NCBI RefSeq assembly: GCF_014654675.1
Contig: NZ_BNBC01000010.1
Span: forward strand, 62,001-126,000
Reading direction: 5' to 3'
DNA: 64,000 nt
From: Streptomyces spiralis
Lineage (GTDB): Bacteria > Actinomycetota > Actinomycetes > Streptomycetales > Streptomycetaceae
Both the position numbers and the translations under genes were made by a program. The notes under the pieces were generated by a model, which ran no database searches, had not been told where the DNA came from, and was given only the letters and a program-made list of their open reading frames with translations. The stretch's first letter is position 1; each line of letters opens with the position of its first letter. Shown piece by piece: positions 9,592 to 18,091 of the stretch.

Positions 9592-11232
9592 ATGACCACG
9601 TACGCCCTGCCCGAGCTCAACCGGCGGCCGGCCACCGAGCCGCACACCGTCTACACCGTGGCCAGCGGCGACCTGCGCCCCGCCGCCAACGTCACCTGCT
9701 GGCCCACCCAGGAGAAGCTGGAGAACGACCTGGCCGCGGCCCTGACCGACCTCGGCTGGAAGGTGCGCCGCGGTCACGCGGTCGACGAGGTCAAGGGCCA
9801 CGGCTTCATCGACAGCCAGCGCGCCGGCATCGAGGTCTTCAAGACCCTGCCCAAGGACGCCCCGCTGATCGTCGTCGAGGCCGTCTGGCAGTACAGCCAC
9901 CACGTCCTCGCGGGCCTGCGCAGCCACGAGGGCCCGATCCTGGTCGTGGCCAACTGGAGCGGGGAGTTCCCGGGCCTGGTCGGCCTGCTGAACCTCGCCG
10001 GCAGCCTCACCAAGGCCGGGCGCGACTACTCCGTCCTGTGGAGCACCGACTTCACCGACGACTGGGCGCGCGACGGACTGCGCACCTGGCTGGAGACCGG
10101 CACCCTCACCCACGACACCAGCCACGTCCGGCCCCTGCCGCCCCTGTCCGAGGACGCCGAGACCGAGCTCGGCGTGGCCCTCGCCCGCCAGCTGCGCGAG
10201 GAGAAGGCGATCATCGGCGTCTTCGACGAGGGCTGCATGGGCATGTACAACGCCATCATCGACGACGAGTTCCTCAACCCGCTCGGCATCTACAAGGAGC
10301 GCCTGTCGCAGAGCGCCCTGGTCGCCGAGATGAAGAAGGTCTCCGACGAGGAGGCCCAGGCGGTCCGCGCCTGGCTCGACGACGCCGGCATGACCTTCCA
10401 CACCGGCACCGACGAGGCCACCGAACTCACCGACGCGCAGCTGCTCAGCCAGTTCAAGATGTACATCGCCGCGCTGCGCATCTCCGACGACTTCGGGCTC
10501 GACGCGGTCGGCATCCAGTACCAGCAGGGCCTGAAGGACACCGTCCCGGCGAGCGACCTCGCCGAGGGCCTGCTCAACAACGTCCAGCGCCCGCCGGTGC
10601 TCAGCCGCGACGGCTCCCGCGAGCTCTACGCGGGCGCGCCGCTGCCGCACTTCAACGAGGTGGACGAAGGCGTCGCCGTCGACTCCCTCGTCACCAACCG
10701 CCTGTGGACCGCGATGGGTCTGGACCCGGCCACCACGCTGCACGACATCCGCTGGGGCGAGGAGTACGACGGCCGGTTCGTCTGGGTCTTCGAGATCTCC
10801 GGCTCGGTGCCCGCCTCCCACAACGGCGGCTACGACAAGTCGTACAGCATGCGCCAGCCCCCGATGTTCTTCCCGCTCGGCGGCGGCACCCTCAGCGGTG
10901 TCTCCAAGCCCGGCGAGATCGTCTGGTCGCGGGTGTTCCTGATGGACGGCCGGCTGCACGTCGACCTCGGCCGCGCGAGCGCCGTCGAGCTGCCGGAGGA
11001 GGAGACGCAGCGCCGCCTCGACGCCACCAACCACCAGTGGCCGATCATGCACGCGGTCCTGCACGGCGTCACCCGCGACCAGTTCATGGCCCGCCACCGC
11101 GCCAACCACCTCAACGTCGCCTACGCCCCCGACGCGGCCACCGCCGACAAGGCGCTGCGCGCCAAGGCGGCGCTCTTCGCCGAGCTGGGTGTCGAGGTGC
11201 ACCTGTGCGGGGACGTGGCGCCGCAGTCGTAG
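9592..11232 (+). CDS. L-fucose/L-arabinose-type isomerase, probable D-arabinose isomerase
   Basis: A 546-residue protein of the L-fucose isomerase-like superfamily. Recognisable parts are the N-terminal Rossmann-like region (PLIVVEAVWQYSHHVLAG, LVVANWSGEFPGLVGLLNLAG), the metal-site neighbourhood FDEGCMGMYNAIIDDEFLN, and the C-terminal barrel with HDIRWGEEYDGRFVWVFEISG. These enzymes convert aldoses to ketoses with a divalent metal; L-fucose isomerases also act on D-arabinose, which shares the same configuration at C2-C4. Start ATG 9592 follows ACGGAG. It lies 140 bases after the kinase, probably in one transcript, and is followed by two hairpins. Substrate assignment (D-arabinose to D-ribulose) comes from context, not from visible residues. 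Confidence 0.82.
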   Translation: MTTYALPELNRRPATEPHTVYTVASGDLRPAANVTCWPTQEKLENDLAAALTDLGWKVRRGHAVDEVKGHGFIDSQRAGIEVFKTLPKDAPLIVVEAVWQYSHHVLAGLRSHEGPILVVANWSGEFPGLVGLLNLAGSLTKAGRDYSVLWSTDFTDDWARDGLRTWLETGTLTHDTSHVRPLPPLSEDAETELGVALARQLREEKAIIGVFDEGCMGMYNAIIDDEFLNPLGIYKERLSQSALVAEMKKVSDEEAQAVRAWLDDAGMTFHTGTDEATELTDAQLLSQFKMYIAALRISDDFGLDAVGIQYQQGLKDTVPASDLAEGLLNNVQRPPVLSRDGSRELYAGAPLPHFNEVDEGVAVDSLVTNRLWTAMGLDPATTLHDIRWGEEYDGRFVWVFEISGSVPASHNGGYDKSYSMRQPPMFFPLGGGTLSGVSKPGEIVWSRVFLMDGRLHVDLGRASAVELPEEETQRRLDATNHQWPIMHAVLHGVTRDQFMARHRANHLNVAYAPDAATADKALRAKAALFAELGVEVHLCGDVAPQS

Positions 11233-11271
11233 GGACCCACGGCCCCCGGCGCCGCGGTCGTAGCGGCCCAC

Positions 11272-11367
11272 GGCGGCGGGGGCGAGCGGGCGGGCACCCG
11301 TTCGCCCCCGCCGCCCGCAGAACTCCCGGTGTCCGGTCCGCGTCCCGCGCGCGGGCCGGACACCGGG
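11272..11367. terminator. Two tandem hairpins after the isomerase
   Basis: First stem: 11272-11290 with 11297-11315 (19 pairs including one G-U, loop CGGGCA). Second stem: 11325-11342 with 11350-11367 (18 pairs including one G-U, seven-base loop). Ten bases separate them. They probably terminate or attenuate the kinase-isomerase transcript before the secreted enzymes. Confidence 0.75.
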
Positions 11368-11429
11368 CACCAGCACGTGAACCACTGACCGAGCGCACCA
11401 GGAACCCCCACGACTCCGAGGAGCTTCGC

Positions 11430-12539
11430 ATGACAGGTTCACAACACTCGGGGGTGCCACACCCGGGCTCCGGCCCTTCGGCAGCGCCCCTCGGCCCGGC
11501 CCGGCGCACGGTCCTCGCCGCGGGCCTCGGCGTGGCCGCGACCGGGATCACCGCCGGCCGGGCCGCGGCGAGCACCGCCGCCATCACCGGTACCAAGATC
11601 CGCAACCTCACCGGCCCGGCCGAGACGGGAGCCTTCGCCGCACCCTGGACCGACCTCGGCATCCCCGCCCGCTGCCCCGACGGCACCATGCTGTTCGTCT
11701 GCGGCGACACCTTCGACGGAGCCGGGGTGGGCGACCGGGACTGGCGGGCCCCGGTGGGCCTGCGCGCACGCCACCCCGACGTCGACCACCTGGTCATCGA
11801 CGACAGCGTGGGCGGCGCGCACGCCGTCGGCCTGGTCCCGGAGGGCCACGAGAACAACACCACCGCCATCCCGTCGGACGTCTTCACGATCGGCGGCACG
11901 ATGTACATGCATCTGATGCGGGGCGTGCTCTACCAGACCCATCACTCCGACTTCTGGCGCTCGACGGACAACGGCGAGACCTGGCAGTACCTGTGCCAGT
12001 GGCCCGGCGACCAGTACGGCGGCCAGTTCCAGCAGAAGACGTACGCGGTCGCGGACGACGGCTACTGCTACGTCCTGTCGACCGTGTTCAACCGGGACGT
12101 CGCCTCCGACCTCCTGCTGCACCGCGTCCGCCAGGACCAGGTCGGCAACCCGGCGGCGTACCAGCCGTGGGGCTACGCGAACGGCGCCTGGGCCTGGGGC
12201 AACTACCCCACCACCATCACCGGCCGCCGCCGCTGGGGCGAGATCTGCTTCCGGGCGATGGGCGGCAAGTACGCCCTGACCTGGCTGAACATGGAACCTC
12301 TGTCGATGCGCGCCCAGATCTTCGCGCTCCCGACGAGCAATCTGTTCACCACCCCGGAGCAGACCATCATCGTCCCGACCACTCCGGGCAACGAGTCGGG
12401 CAACGCGGTCGCCAGCCCGTACGGCGGTTTCATCGTCCCCGGGTCCACCTTCGGCGACTTCAACATCACCGTGAGCCAGTGGTACGACGCCCAGAACTAC
12501 CGGGTCATGCAGTACCGGATCAACGGCCTGGCCGTCTGA
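11430..12539 (+). CDS. Secreted DUF4185 protein, probable GH183 endo-D-arabinanase
   Basis: A 369-residue exported protein. A twin-arginine signal (RRTVLAAG, Arg 25-26) and a hydrophobic run end near residue 47 (RAAAS). The mature part is a five-bladed-propeller-like DUF4185 domain: MLFVCGDTFDGAGVGDRDW, then repeated strands such as FWRSTDNGETWQYL, GYCYVLSTVFNR, ICFRAMGGKYALTWLN and PYGGFIVPGSTFGD. DUF4185 is the founding domain of glycoside hydrolase family 183, whose characterised members are endo-acting D-arabinanases against mycobacterial arabinan. GAGGAG sets ATG 11430. It would cut the polymer outside the cell before uptake. Activity is inferred from the family and the neighbouring GH172 and pentose genes. 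Confidence 0.8.
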   Translation: MTGSQHSGVPHPGSGPSAAPLGPARRTVLAAGLGVAATGITAGRAAASTAAITGTKIRNLTGPAETGAFAAPWTDLGIPARCPDGTMLFVCGDTFDGAGVGDRDWRAPVGLRARHPDVDHLVIDDSVGGAHAVGLVPEGHENNTTAIPSDVFTIGGTMYMHLMRGVLYQTHHSDFWRSTDNGETWQYLCQWPGDQYGGQFQQKTYAVADDGYCYVLSTVFNRDVASDLLLHRVRQDQVGNPAAYQPWGYANGAWAWGNYPTTITGRRRWGEICFRAMGGKYALTWLNMEPLSMRAQIFALPTSNLFTTPEQTIIVPTTPGNESGNAVASPYGGFIVPGSTFGDFNITVSQWYDAQNYRVMQYRINGLAV

Positions 12540-12596
12540 GCACGTTCCCCCGGGCACGTTCCTCAGTGCTCGGACCGACCCGCGAGGAGCACGTCT

Positions 12597-14255
12597 GTGC
12601 GCAAACTCAGAGCCCTGATCACCCTGGCGGCCGCGCTGGCCGCCCTGGGGACGCTGACCACCCCCGCCGTCCACGCCGACACCACCGCACTCGCCAACGC
12701 CCCCGAGAGCACCTACTTCTCCACCGTGAGCGTCGACCCGGGCGCCACCGTCGGCGCCCCCGCGATCGGCGACAACAAGGAGCACGGCGACCTGTGGCCG
12801 TCGTGCTGGTCCGACGACGACGACGTGTACGCCGCCTACGGCGACGGCGTGGGCTACGGCAACACCTGGAACGACATCGGCGTGGCCCGGATCAGCGGCA
12901 TGCCCGGCAACCTGACGGGCACTCAGCGCGCGGCCGGCGACCAGATCGGCCGGATCTGGGGCGACCCCAGCCAGTACTACCGCAAGCCCACCGGCATGGT
13001 CTGCGTCAACGGCGCGCTCTACCTGGCCGTCCAGGACCTCAAGCAGGGCACCCTGGACAACGCGCCCAGCGCGACGATCGTCAAGTCCACCGACAAGGGC
13101 GCGACGTGGACGTCGGACAAGACCAAGCCGATGTTCTCCGACCAGAAGTTCACCACGGTCATGTTCCTGGACTACGGCAAGGACAACGCGGGCAGCCCGG
13201 ACGGCTACGTCTACGCCTACGGCCTGGACTACAACTGGCGCGACACCTTCGACCCCGACCCGGACCCCGCCGACCTCTACCTGGCCCGGGTGCCCGCCAC
13301 CTCCGTCCAGGACCGGTCCGCATGGCGGTTCTACGCCGGTGACAGCGCGGGCACCCCGCAGTGGACGTCGGACATCGACCAGCGGGTCTCCGTCCTCCAC
13401 GACGACCACCGCATCTACCAGAACGTCGGAACCGCGGGCCGCGCCAGGGACCTGAGCGTGATCAGTCAGGGCGGTGTCGTCTACGACAAGCCGCTGAACC
13501 GCTACATCTACACCTCCTGGACGGAGTACACCTACGAGTTCTACGAGGCGCCCACCCCGTGGGGCCCGTGGAAGCACTTCACGCCGAAGGACTTCGGCGG
13601 CTACCCGTGGACGCACACCAAGCACGGCGGCTACGCCACCACCATCCCGTCGAAGTACATCAGCGCGGACGGCAAGTCGATGTGGCTCCAGTCCAACGTC
13701 TGCCCCTGCGGGGGCGGTTACCCGGCCGGCGACTTCTGGGCGTACACCTTCTCGCTGCGCAGGATGTCCCTCACCCCGTCGGTCCCCACCACCCCGGACA
13801 ACGGGCCGGACGCCGCCCGCAACCTCGCCCGCGAACCCGGCACCGTACCGATCGAACGCGCCACGCACTTCGGCACCGCGATCTACAACGACGGCAACAA
13901 GGCGCAGAACGAGGACGACTGGAACGACGAGCGCAAGCCGACCAGTTGGTGGGGCTACACCTGGCCGCGTACCTACCGCCTCGACCAGGTGGCCTACACG
14001 ACCGGCACGATGTTCGGCGACGGCGGCTGGTTCAGCAGCGCCCCCGGGATCCAGGTGCGCCGCGACGGCGTCTGGACCGATGTCACCGGCCTGCGCGTGA
14101 CACCGTCCTACCCCACGTCCTCGGCCGCCGGCACGAACAGGACGTACGTCTTCGACTTCGACACCACGACCGGTGACGGCGTACGTGTCATCGGCGGCAG
14201 CGGCGGCACCCAGACCTTCACCTCGATCGCCGAACTGGAGGCCTACTACCGCTGA
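12597..14255 (+). CDS. Second secreted DUF4185-like protein with C-terminal discoidin-like domain
   Basis: A 552-residue protein with a Sec signal peptide (cleavage near residue 28, AVHA-D) and a GTG start behind GCGAGGAG. The catalytic-type domain carries DDDDVYAAYGDGVGYGNTW, repeated propeller strands (SDKGATWTSDKTKPMF; PLNRYIYTSWTEY; PWGPWKHFTPKDFGG) and a Cys pair CPCGGG. From about residue 400 a separate domain (NLAREPG... to the end) resembles a discoidin/F5-8C carbohydrate-binding fold. It shares the DUF4185 layout with its upstream neighbour but is a divergent subtype, so it may differ in linkage preference or bind insoluble wall material. It follows the first enzyme by 57 bases. Confidence 0.72.
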   Translation: MRKLRALITLAAALAALGTLTTPAVHADTTALANAPESTYFSTVSVDPGATVGAPAIGDNKEHGDLWPSCWSDDDDVYAAYGDGVGYGNTWNDIGVARISGMPGNLTGTQRAAGDQIGRIWGDPSQYYRKPTGMVCVNGALYLAVQDLKQGTLDNAPSATIVKSTDKGATWTSDKTKPMFSDQKFTTVMFLDYGKDNAGSPDGYVYAYGLDYNWRDTFDPDPDPADLYLARVPATSVQDRSAWRFYAGDSAGTPQWTSDIDQRVSVLHDDHRIYQNVGTAGRARDLSVISQGGVVYDKPLNRYIYTSWTEYTYEFYEAPTPWGPWKHFTPKDFGGYPWTHTKHGGYATTIPSKYISADGKSMWLQSNVCPCGGGYPAGDFWAYTFSLRRMSLTPSVPTTPDNGPDAARNLAREPGTVPIERATHFGTAIYNDGNKAQNEDDWNDERKPTSWWGYTWPRTYRLDQVAYTTGTMFGDGGWFSSAPGIQVRRDGVWTDVTGLRVTPSYPTSSAAGTNRTYVFDFDTTTGDGVRVIGGSGGTQTFTSIAELEAYYR

Positions 14256-14281
14256 AGCCTGCCACGGGGACACGGCTTCGA

Positions 14282-14371
14282 TCGCGGCCGGGAACCCCGC
14301 CGTCGCACCACTGCCCGAACCCGCGAGGGTACGGCAGTCAGGACCGGTGCGAGGCGGGTTCCCGGCCGCGA
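14282..14371. terminator. Long inverted repeat after the arabinan locus
   Basis: Arms 14282-14301 and 14353-14371 are complementary over 19 bases with one bulged base and enclose about 51 bases. Placed 26 bases after the last glycosidase stop, it most likely acts as the terminator of the locus. An unrelated small RNA or recombination remnant cannot be excluded. Confidence 0.6.
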
Positions 14372-14438
14372 CCGCTGTCGCGGGGTGGGTACCAGCCCGT
14401 TGCCCGGTGCGCCGGCATTGCCTTCGTCATTTTTCATT

Positions 14439-14453
14439 GCAACGCATCGTTGC
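14439..14453. promoter_or_regulatory. Palindromic site upstream of the P450 promoter
   Basis: GCAACG and CGTTGC flank a three-base centre, in an unusually AT-rich stretch. GAACGCAACG recurs within the promoter spacer at about 14530-14539, so a regulator may contact both. Confidence 0.45.
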
Positions 14454-14516
14454 GTTCAAATCACGGTCATTGCATCAATTTGGCGCCGTTTAGCTGGGGA
14501 TTCGTGGGTAGAGCGA

Positions 14517-14545
14517 TTGACACGGTTGTGAACGCAACGTAGCTT
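14517..14545 (+). promoter_or_regulatory. Near-consensus housekeeping promoter of the P450 operon
   Basis: TTGACA (14517-14522), exactly 17 bases, then TAGCTT (14540-14545): the best sigma-HrdB-type promoter in the window. Transcription would begin about 14552, giving a leader of roughly 38 bases to the P450 start. Confidence 0.75.
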
Positions 14546-14589
14546 TCCGGAAGCGTCAAACACGTCATATCGCGAGACGAGGAATGGCC

Positions 14590-15792
14590 ATGAGTGAGTC
14601 CCTCCACACCGTCACGACGCTGCCGACCGCGCGTCGGACCGGCTGCCCCTTCGACCCGCCGGCAGAGCTGCTCGACGCCCGCGGGCACGGCCCCATCAGC
14701 CGCTACACCCATCCCGGCGGCAGACCCGGATGGCTGATCACCGGATACGACCTGGTCAGGTCGGTCCTGGCCGACCCGCGGTTCAGCTCGCGCAAGGAAC
14801 TGCTGAACGTGGGCGACTTCGAGGTGCCTCCGGCGCCGCCCGGCGAGTTCCTCCTCATGGATGAGCCGCAGCACGGACGCTATCGCAAGCCGCTGGTGGG
14901 CAAGTTCACGGTACGGCGGATGCGGCTCCTCACCGAACGCATCGAGCAGATCACCGCGGACTGCCTGGACGCCATGGAGATGGCCGGGCCGCCGGTGGAC
15001 CTGGTGACCGCGTTCGCCAAGCCCATCCCCACCATGGTGATCTGCGAGATCCTCGGGGTGCCCTACGAGGACCGGGGCTCCTTCCAGCAGCAGATCGACA
15101 CGTTCATGGGCGGGGAGGTGAGCGACGAGGAGCTGATCGCGGCCTACACCGCGACCCAGGAGTACCTCGCGCGACTGGTGGCCGCCAAGCGCGCCAACCC
15201 CACCGACGACGTGCTCAGCGAACTCACCGACAGCGATCTGACCGACGAGGAGCTCAAGGGCATCAGCCTGATCCTGCTGGCCGCCGGATTCGACACCACC
15301 GCGAACATGCTGTCCCTCGGCACCTTCGCGCTGCTGCGGAACCCGGAGCAACTGGCCGCGCTGCGCGCCGACCCCGCGCTCACCGACAGGGCCGTCGAGG
15401 AGCTGCTGCGGTATCTGAGCGTCGCCAAGACATTCATGCGGACGGCCCTCGAGGACGTCGAGATCGGCGGCCGGACCATCGAGGCCGGCACCACGGTCGT
15501 CCTGTCGTACAACACCGCCAACCGCGACCCCGAGCGCTTCACCGACCCCCATGTGCTCGACCTCCACCGGCAGGACGCGGCCGGGCACCTGGCCTTCAGC
15601 CACGGCATCCACCAGTGCCTGGGGCAGCAGCTGGCCCGCGTCGAGATGCGGGTCGCGTTCCGCGCACTGGTCGACCGCTTCCCCACGCTGCGCCTGGCCG
15701 TACCGGCCGAAGAGGTCGTCCTGCGCCCGGAGAGCGCGGACATCTACGGGGTCAAGAGCCTGCCGGTCGCCTGGGACAAGGGGGAGTCATGA
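14590..15792 (+). CDS. Cytochrome P450 (CYP105/107-like)
   Basis: A 400-residue soluble bacterial P450. Landmarks are the N-terminal CPFDPPAEL, the DEPQHGRYRK helix C region, the I-helix oxygen-binding motif AGFDTT near residue 232, the K-helix EELLRY, and the heme ligand loop FSHGIHQCLGQQLAR with the thiolate Cys343. ATG 14590 sits six bases after AGGA; ATG 14584 in frame is too close to it. The stop overlaps the start of a 3Fe-4S ferredoxin, its probable redox partner. No reductase or biosynthetic cluster adjoins, so the hydroxylation substrate is unknown. Confidence 0.95.
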   Translation: MSESLHTVTTLPTARRTGCPFDPPAELLDARGHGPISRYTHPGGRPGWLITGYDLVRSVLADPRFSSRKELLNVGDFEVPPAPPGEFLLMDEPQHGRYRKPLVGKFTVRRMRLLTERIEQITADCLDAMEMAGPPVDLVTAFAKPIPTMVICEILGVPYEDRGSFQQQIDTFMGGEVSDEELIAAYTATQEYLARLVAAKRANPTDDVLSELTDSDLTDEELKGISLILLAAGFDTTANMLSLGTFALLRNPEQLAALRADPALTDRAVEELLRYLSVAKTFMRTALEDVEIGGRTIEAGTTVVLSYNTANRDPERFTDPHVLDLHRQDAAGHLAFSHGIHQCLGQQLARVEMRVAFRALVDRFPTLRLAVPAEEVVLRPESADIYGVKSLPVAWDKGES

Positions 15793-16010
15793 CGACGACG
15801 CGCCTGCACGTCGACCGGGAGCGCTGCATCGGCGCCGGGATGTGCGCCCTGACCGCCCCCGAGGTCTTCGACCAGGATCCCGACGACGGCCTTGTGCTCC
15901 TGTTGCACGCCGAGCCGCCCAGCGCCCATCGCGCGGCCGCACGGATGGCCGCCGGCGTCTGCCCCTCCGGGGCGATCACCCTCCACGAGCCGGAACCCGG
16001 CGGCTCCTGA
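15789..16010 (+). CDS. 3Fe-4S ferredoxin
   Basis: A 73-residue acidic ferredoxin with three cluster cysteines: Cys13 and Cys19 (CIGAGMC) and Cys58 (VCPSGAI). The position where a fourth ligand would make a 4Fe-4S cluster is occupied by Gly/Ala, typical of P450-linked ferredoxins. ATG overlaps the P450 stop by four bases, so electrons are most likely delivered to that enzyme. Confidence 0.95.
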   Translation: MTTTRLHVDRERCIGAGMCALTAPEVFDQDPDDGLVLLLHAEPPSAHRAAARMAAGVCPSGAITLHEPEPGGS

Positions 16011-16045
16011 CACCGCGGCGACCACACCCGCACCACATCCGGGCC

Positions 16046-16080
16046 GAGAACCCCGCACCGCGCGCCGGTGCGGGGTTCTC
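16046..16080 (+). terminator. Terminator of the P450-ferredoxin operon
   Basis: Fifteen perfect pairs (16046-16060 with 16066-16080) around loop CGCGC, 36 bases after the ferredoxin stop. Confidence 0.9.
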
Positions 16081-16125
16081 GCGCGTCCGGCGTGTCCGGG
16101 GCGGCCGGCACCCGTCGGGCGAAGA

Positions 16126-16174
16126 CGTAAGGGACCCGTCAAAGCCGTCGGCGCCGCCGTAAGAGGCCCGTCAA
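16126..16174 (+). promoter_or_regulatory. Direct repeats upstream of kdp
   Basis: CGTAAGGGACCCGTCAA (16126-16142) recurs as CGTAAGAGGCCCGTCAA (16158-16174), 15 of 17 identical, offset by 32 bases or three helical turns. Same-face direct repeats ahead of the kdp genes suit a dimeric response regulator such as KdpE, but the binding protein is not known. Confidence 0.5.
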
Positions 16175-16251
16175 CGGCGATCAGAACCGGCCAGAGAGGA
16201 GCTTTCCTCTTACACGTCCGTTTCCACCGAACCTCATTCCAGGAGTTCGCG

Positions 16252-16335
16252 ATGGCCGATCTGGCCTTCGTCGTCACCGTGCTCGCCGGTTTCGCGCTGG
16301 TGGCTCTCGTCGCCCGGGGGGTGACGAAGCTGTGA
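16252..16335 (+). CDS. 27-residue membrane peptide upstream of kdpF
   Basis: [27 protein letters not shown]: one transmembrane helix and a short basic tail. AGGAG lies at good distance from the ATG, and its stop overlaps the kdpF GTG (TGTGA), so it is translated as part of the operon. It resembles KdpF in size and shape and may be a duplicate-like accessory subunit. Its role is not established. Confidence 0.65.
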   Translation: MADLAFVVTVLAGFALVALVARGVTKL

Positions 16336-16421
16336 CCGCCGAGAACGTCGTCGGCCTGGTCGTGGCCGTCGCCCTGCTGGGCTATCTCGTCCTCGCCCTG
16401 ATCTTCCCGGAGAGGTTCTGA
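16332..16421 (+). CDS. kdpF: KdpF, small subunit of the potassium-transporting ATPase
   Basis: A 29-residue single-span peptide ([20 protein letters not shown]...PERF), starting at GTG. The hydrophobic helix and the C-terminal ALIFPERF are characteristic of KdpF, which stabilises the KdpABC complex through lipid-like contact with KdpA. It lies eight bases before kdpA. Confidence 0.9.
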   Translation: MTAENVVGLVVAVALLGYLVLALIFPERF

Positions 16422-16429
16422 GCGCAGAC

Positions 16430-18091
16430 ATGAGTCCCGTCCTCGCGGGCGTGCTCCAGTTGCTCGCCCTGATCGGCGCGCTGGCACTCGTCCACATTCC
16501 GCTCGGCACCTACATGGCCCGGGTCTACTCCTCGAAGAAGCACCTGCGGGTGGAGAAGTGGATCTACAAGGCCATCGGCGCCGACCCCGATGCGGAGATG
16601 ACCTGGCCCGCGTACCTGCGCGGTGTCCTCGCCTTCTCGGTCGTGGGCGTCCTCTTCCTCTACCTGCTCCAGCGGCTCCAGGGCATCCTGCCCGGCTCGA
16701 TGGGCTTCTCCTCGGTGAACCCGGCGCAGTCGTTCAATACGGCCGTCTCCTTCGTGACGAACACCAACTGGCAGTCGTACTACGGCGAGCAGACCATGGG
16801 TCACGTCGTGCAGACCGCCGGGCTGGCCGTGCAGAACTTCGTCTCGGCGTCCGTGGGCATCGCCGTCGCCGTCGCGCTCGTGCGGGGCTTCGCGCGTTCG
16901 CGCACCGGTGAGCTGGGCAACTTCTGGTCCGACCTGGTGCGCGGCACCCTCAGGATCCTGGTGCCGATCGCCGCCGTCGCCGCGGTGATCCTGGTCGCGT
17001 GCGGCGCGATCCAGAACTTCTCCGGCATCCACGAGGTCGGGCAGTTCATGGGCGGCTCGCAGCAGTGGAACGGCGGCGCGGTCGCCTCCCAGGAGGCCAT
17101 CAAGGAGCTGGGCACCAACGGCGGCGGCTACTTCAACGCCAACTCCGCCCACCCCTTCGAGAACCCCACCCCCCTCACCAACATCCTCGAGATCTTCCTG
17201 ATCCTGGTGATCCCGTTCTCGCTGACCCGTACCTTCGGCGTGATGGTCGGCTCGGTGAAGCAGGGCTACGCGATCCTCGCCACCATGTTCACCATCTGGC
17301 TGGCCTTCGTCTCGCTGATGATGTGGACGGAGTTCGCCCACCACGGCCCGGCGTTCCAGGCTGCGGGCGGGGCGATGGAGGGCAAGGAGGTCCGCTTCGG
17401 GGTCGGCGGCTCCTCCATCTTCGCCGTGTCGACGACGTTGACGTCGACGGGCGCGGTGGACTCCTTCCACTCCTCCTTCACCGGCCTGGGCGGCGGGATC
17501 ACACTGCTCGGCATGATGCTGGGAGAGATCGCGCCCGGCGGTGTCGGCTCGGGCCTGTACGGCATGCTGATCATGGCGGTCATCGCGGTGTTCCTCGCGG
17601 GCCTGATGGTCGGCCGTACGCCCGAGTACCTGGGCAAGAAGATCGGCGCCCGGGAGATGAAGCTCGCCGCCGCCTACATCCTGATCACCCCGGCGCTGGC
17701 ACTGGTCTTCACCGCCGCCTCCATGGCGCTGCCGACCCCGCCGCACTCGATGCTGAACTCCGGCGCGCACGGGTTCTCCGAGGTGCTGTACGCCTTCACC
17801 TCGGCGTCGAACAACAACGGTTCGGCCTTCGCCGGTCTGAACGCGAACACCGACTGGTTCAACACCATGACCGGACTGGCGATGCTGCTCGGCCGTTTCC
17901 TGCCCATGGTGTTCGTCCTCGCGCTGGCCGGTTCGCTGGCCGGGCAGAGGCCGGTGCCGGTGAGCGCGGGCACGCTGCGCACCGAGAAGCCGCTGTTCAC
18001 CGGCCTGCTGGTGGGCGCGATCCTGATCATCACCGGTCTGACCTACTTCCCGGCGCTGGCGCTGGGCCCGCTCGCCGAGGGGCTGGCCTGA
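16430..18091 (+). CDS. kdpA: KdpA, potassium-channel subunit of Kdp ATPase
   Basis: A 553-residue polytopic membrane protein. The four pseudo-repeated selectivity-filter regions are visible, e.g. [36 protein letters not shown] and [16 protein letters not shown], each with the Gly-containing filter loop. It binds and passes K+ with very high affinity. The stop overlaps the kdpB start (ATGA). Expressed when external potassium is scarce in known systems. Confidence 0.97.
   Translation: MSPVLAGVLQLLALIGALALVHIPLGTYMARVYSSKKHLRVEKWIYKAIGADPDAEMTWPAYLRGVLAFSVVGVLFLYLLQRLQGILPGSMGFSSVNPAQSFNTAVSFVTNTNWQSYYGEQTMGHVVQTAGLAVQNFVSASVGIAVAVALVRGFARSRTGELGNFWSDLVRGTLRILVPIAAVAAVILVACGAIQNFSGIHEVGQFMGGSQQWNGGAVASQEAIKELGTNGGGYFNANSAHPFENPTPLTNILEIFLILVIPFSLTRTFGVMVGSVKQGYAILATMFTIWLAFVSLMMWTEFAHHGPAFQAAGGAMEGKEVRFGVGGSSIFAVSTTLTSTGAVDSFHSSFTGLGGGITLLGMMLGEIAPGGVGSGLYGMLIMAVIAVFLAGLMVGRTPEYLGKKIGAREMKLAAAYILITPALALVFTAASMALPTPPHSMLNSGAHGFSEVLYAFTSASNNNGSAFAGLNANTDWFNTMTGLAMLLGRFLPMVFVLALAGSLAGQRPVPVSAGTLRTEKPLFTGLLVGAILIITGLTYFPALALGPLAEGLA

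Noticed and set aside
14282..14371. Integron attC or transposon end
   Set aside because: No integrase or transposase gene nearby and no matching copy at another boundary; terminator is simpler.
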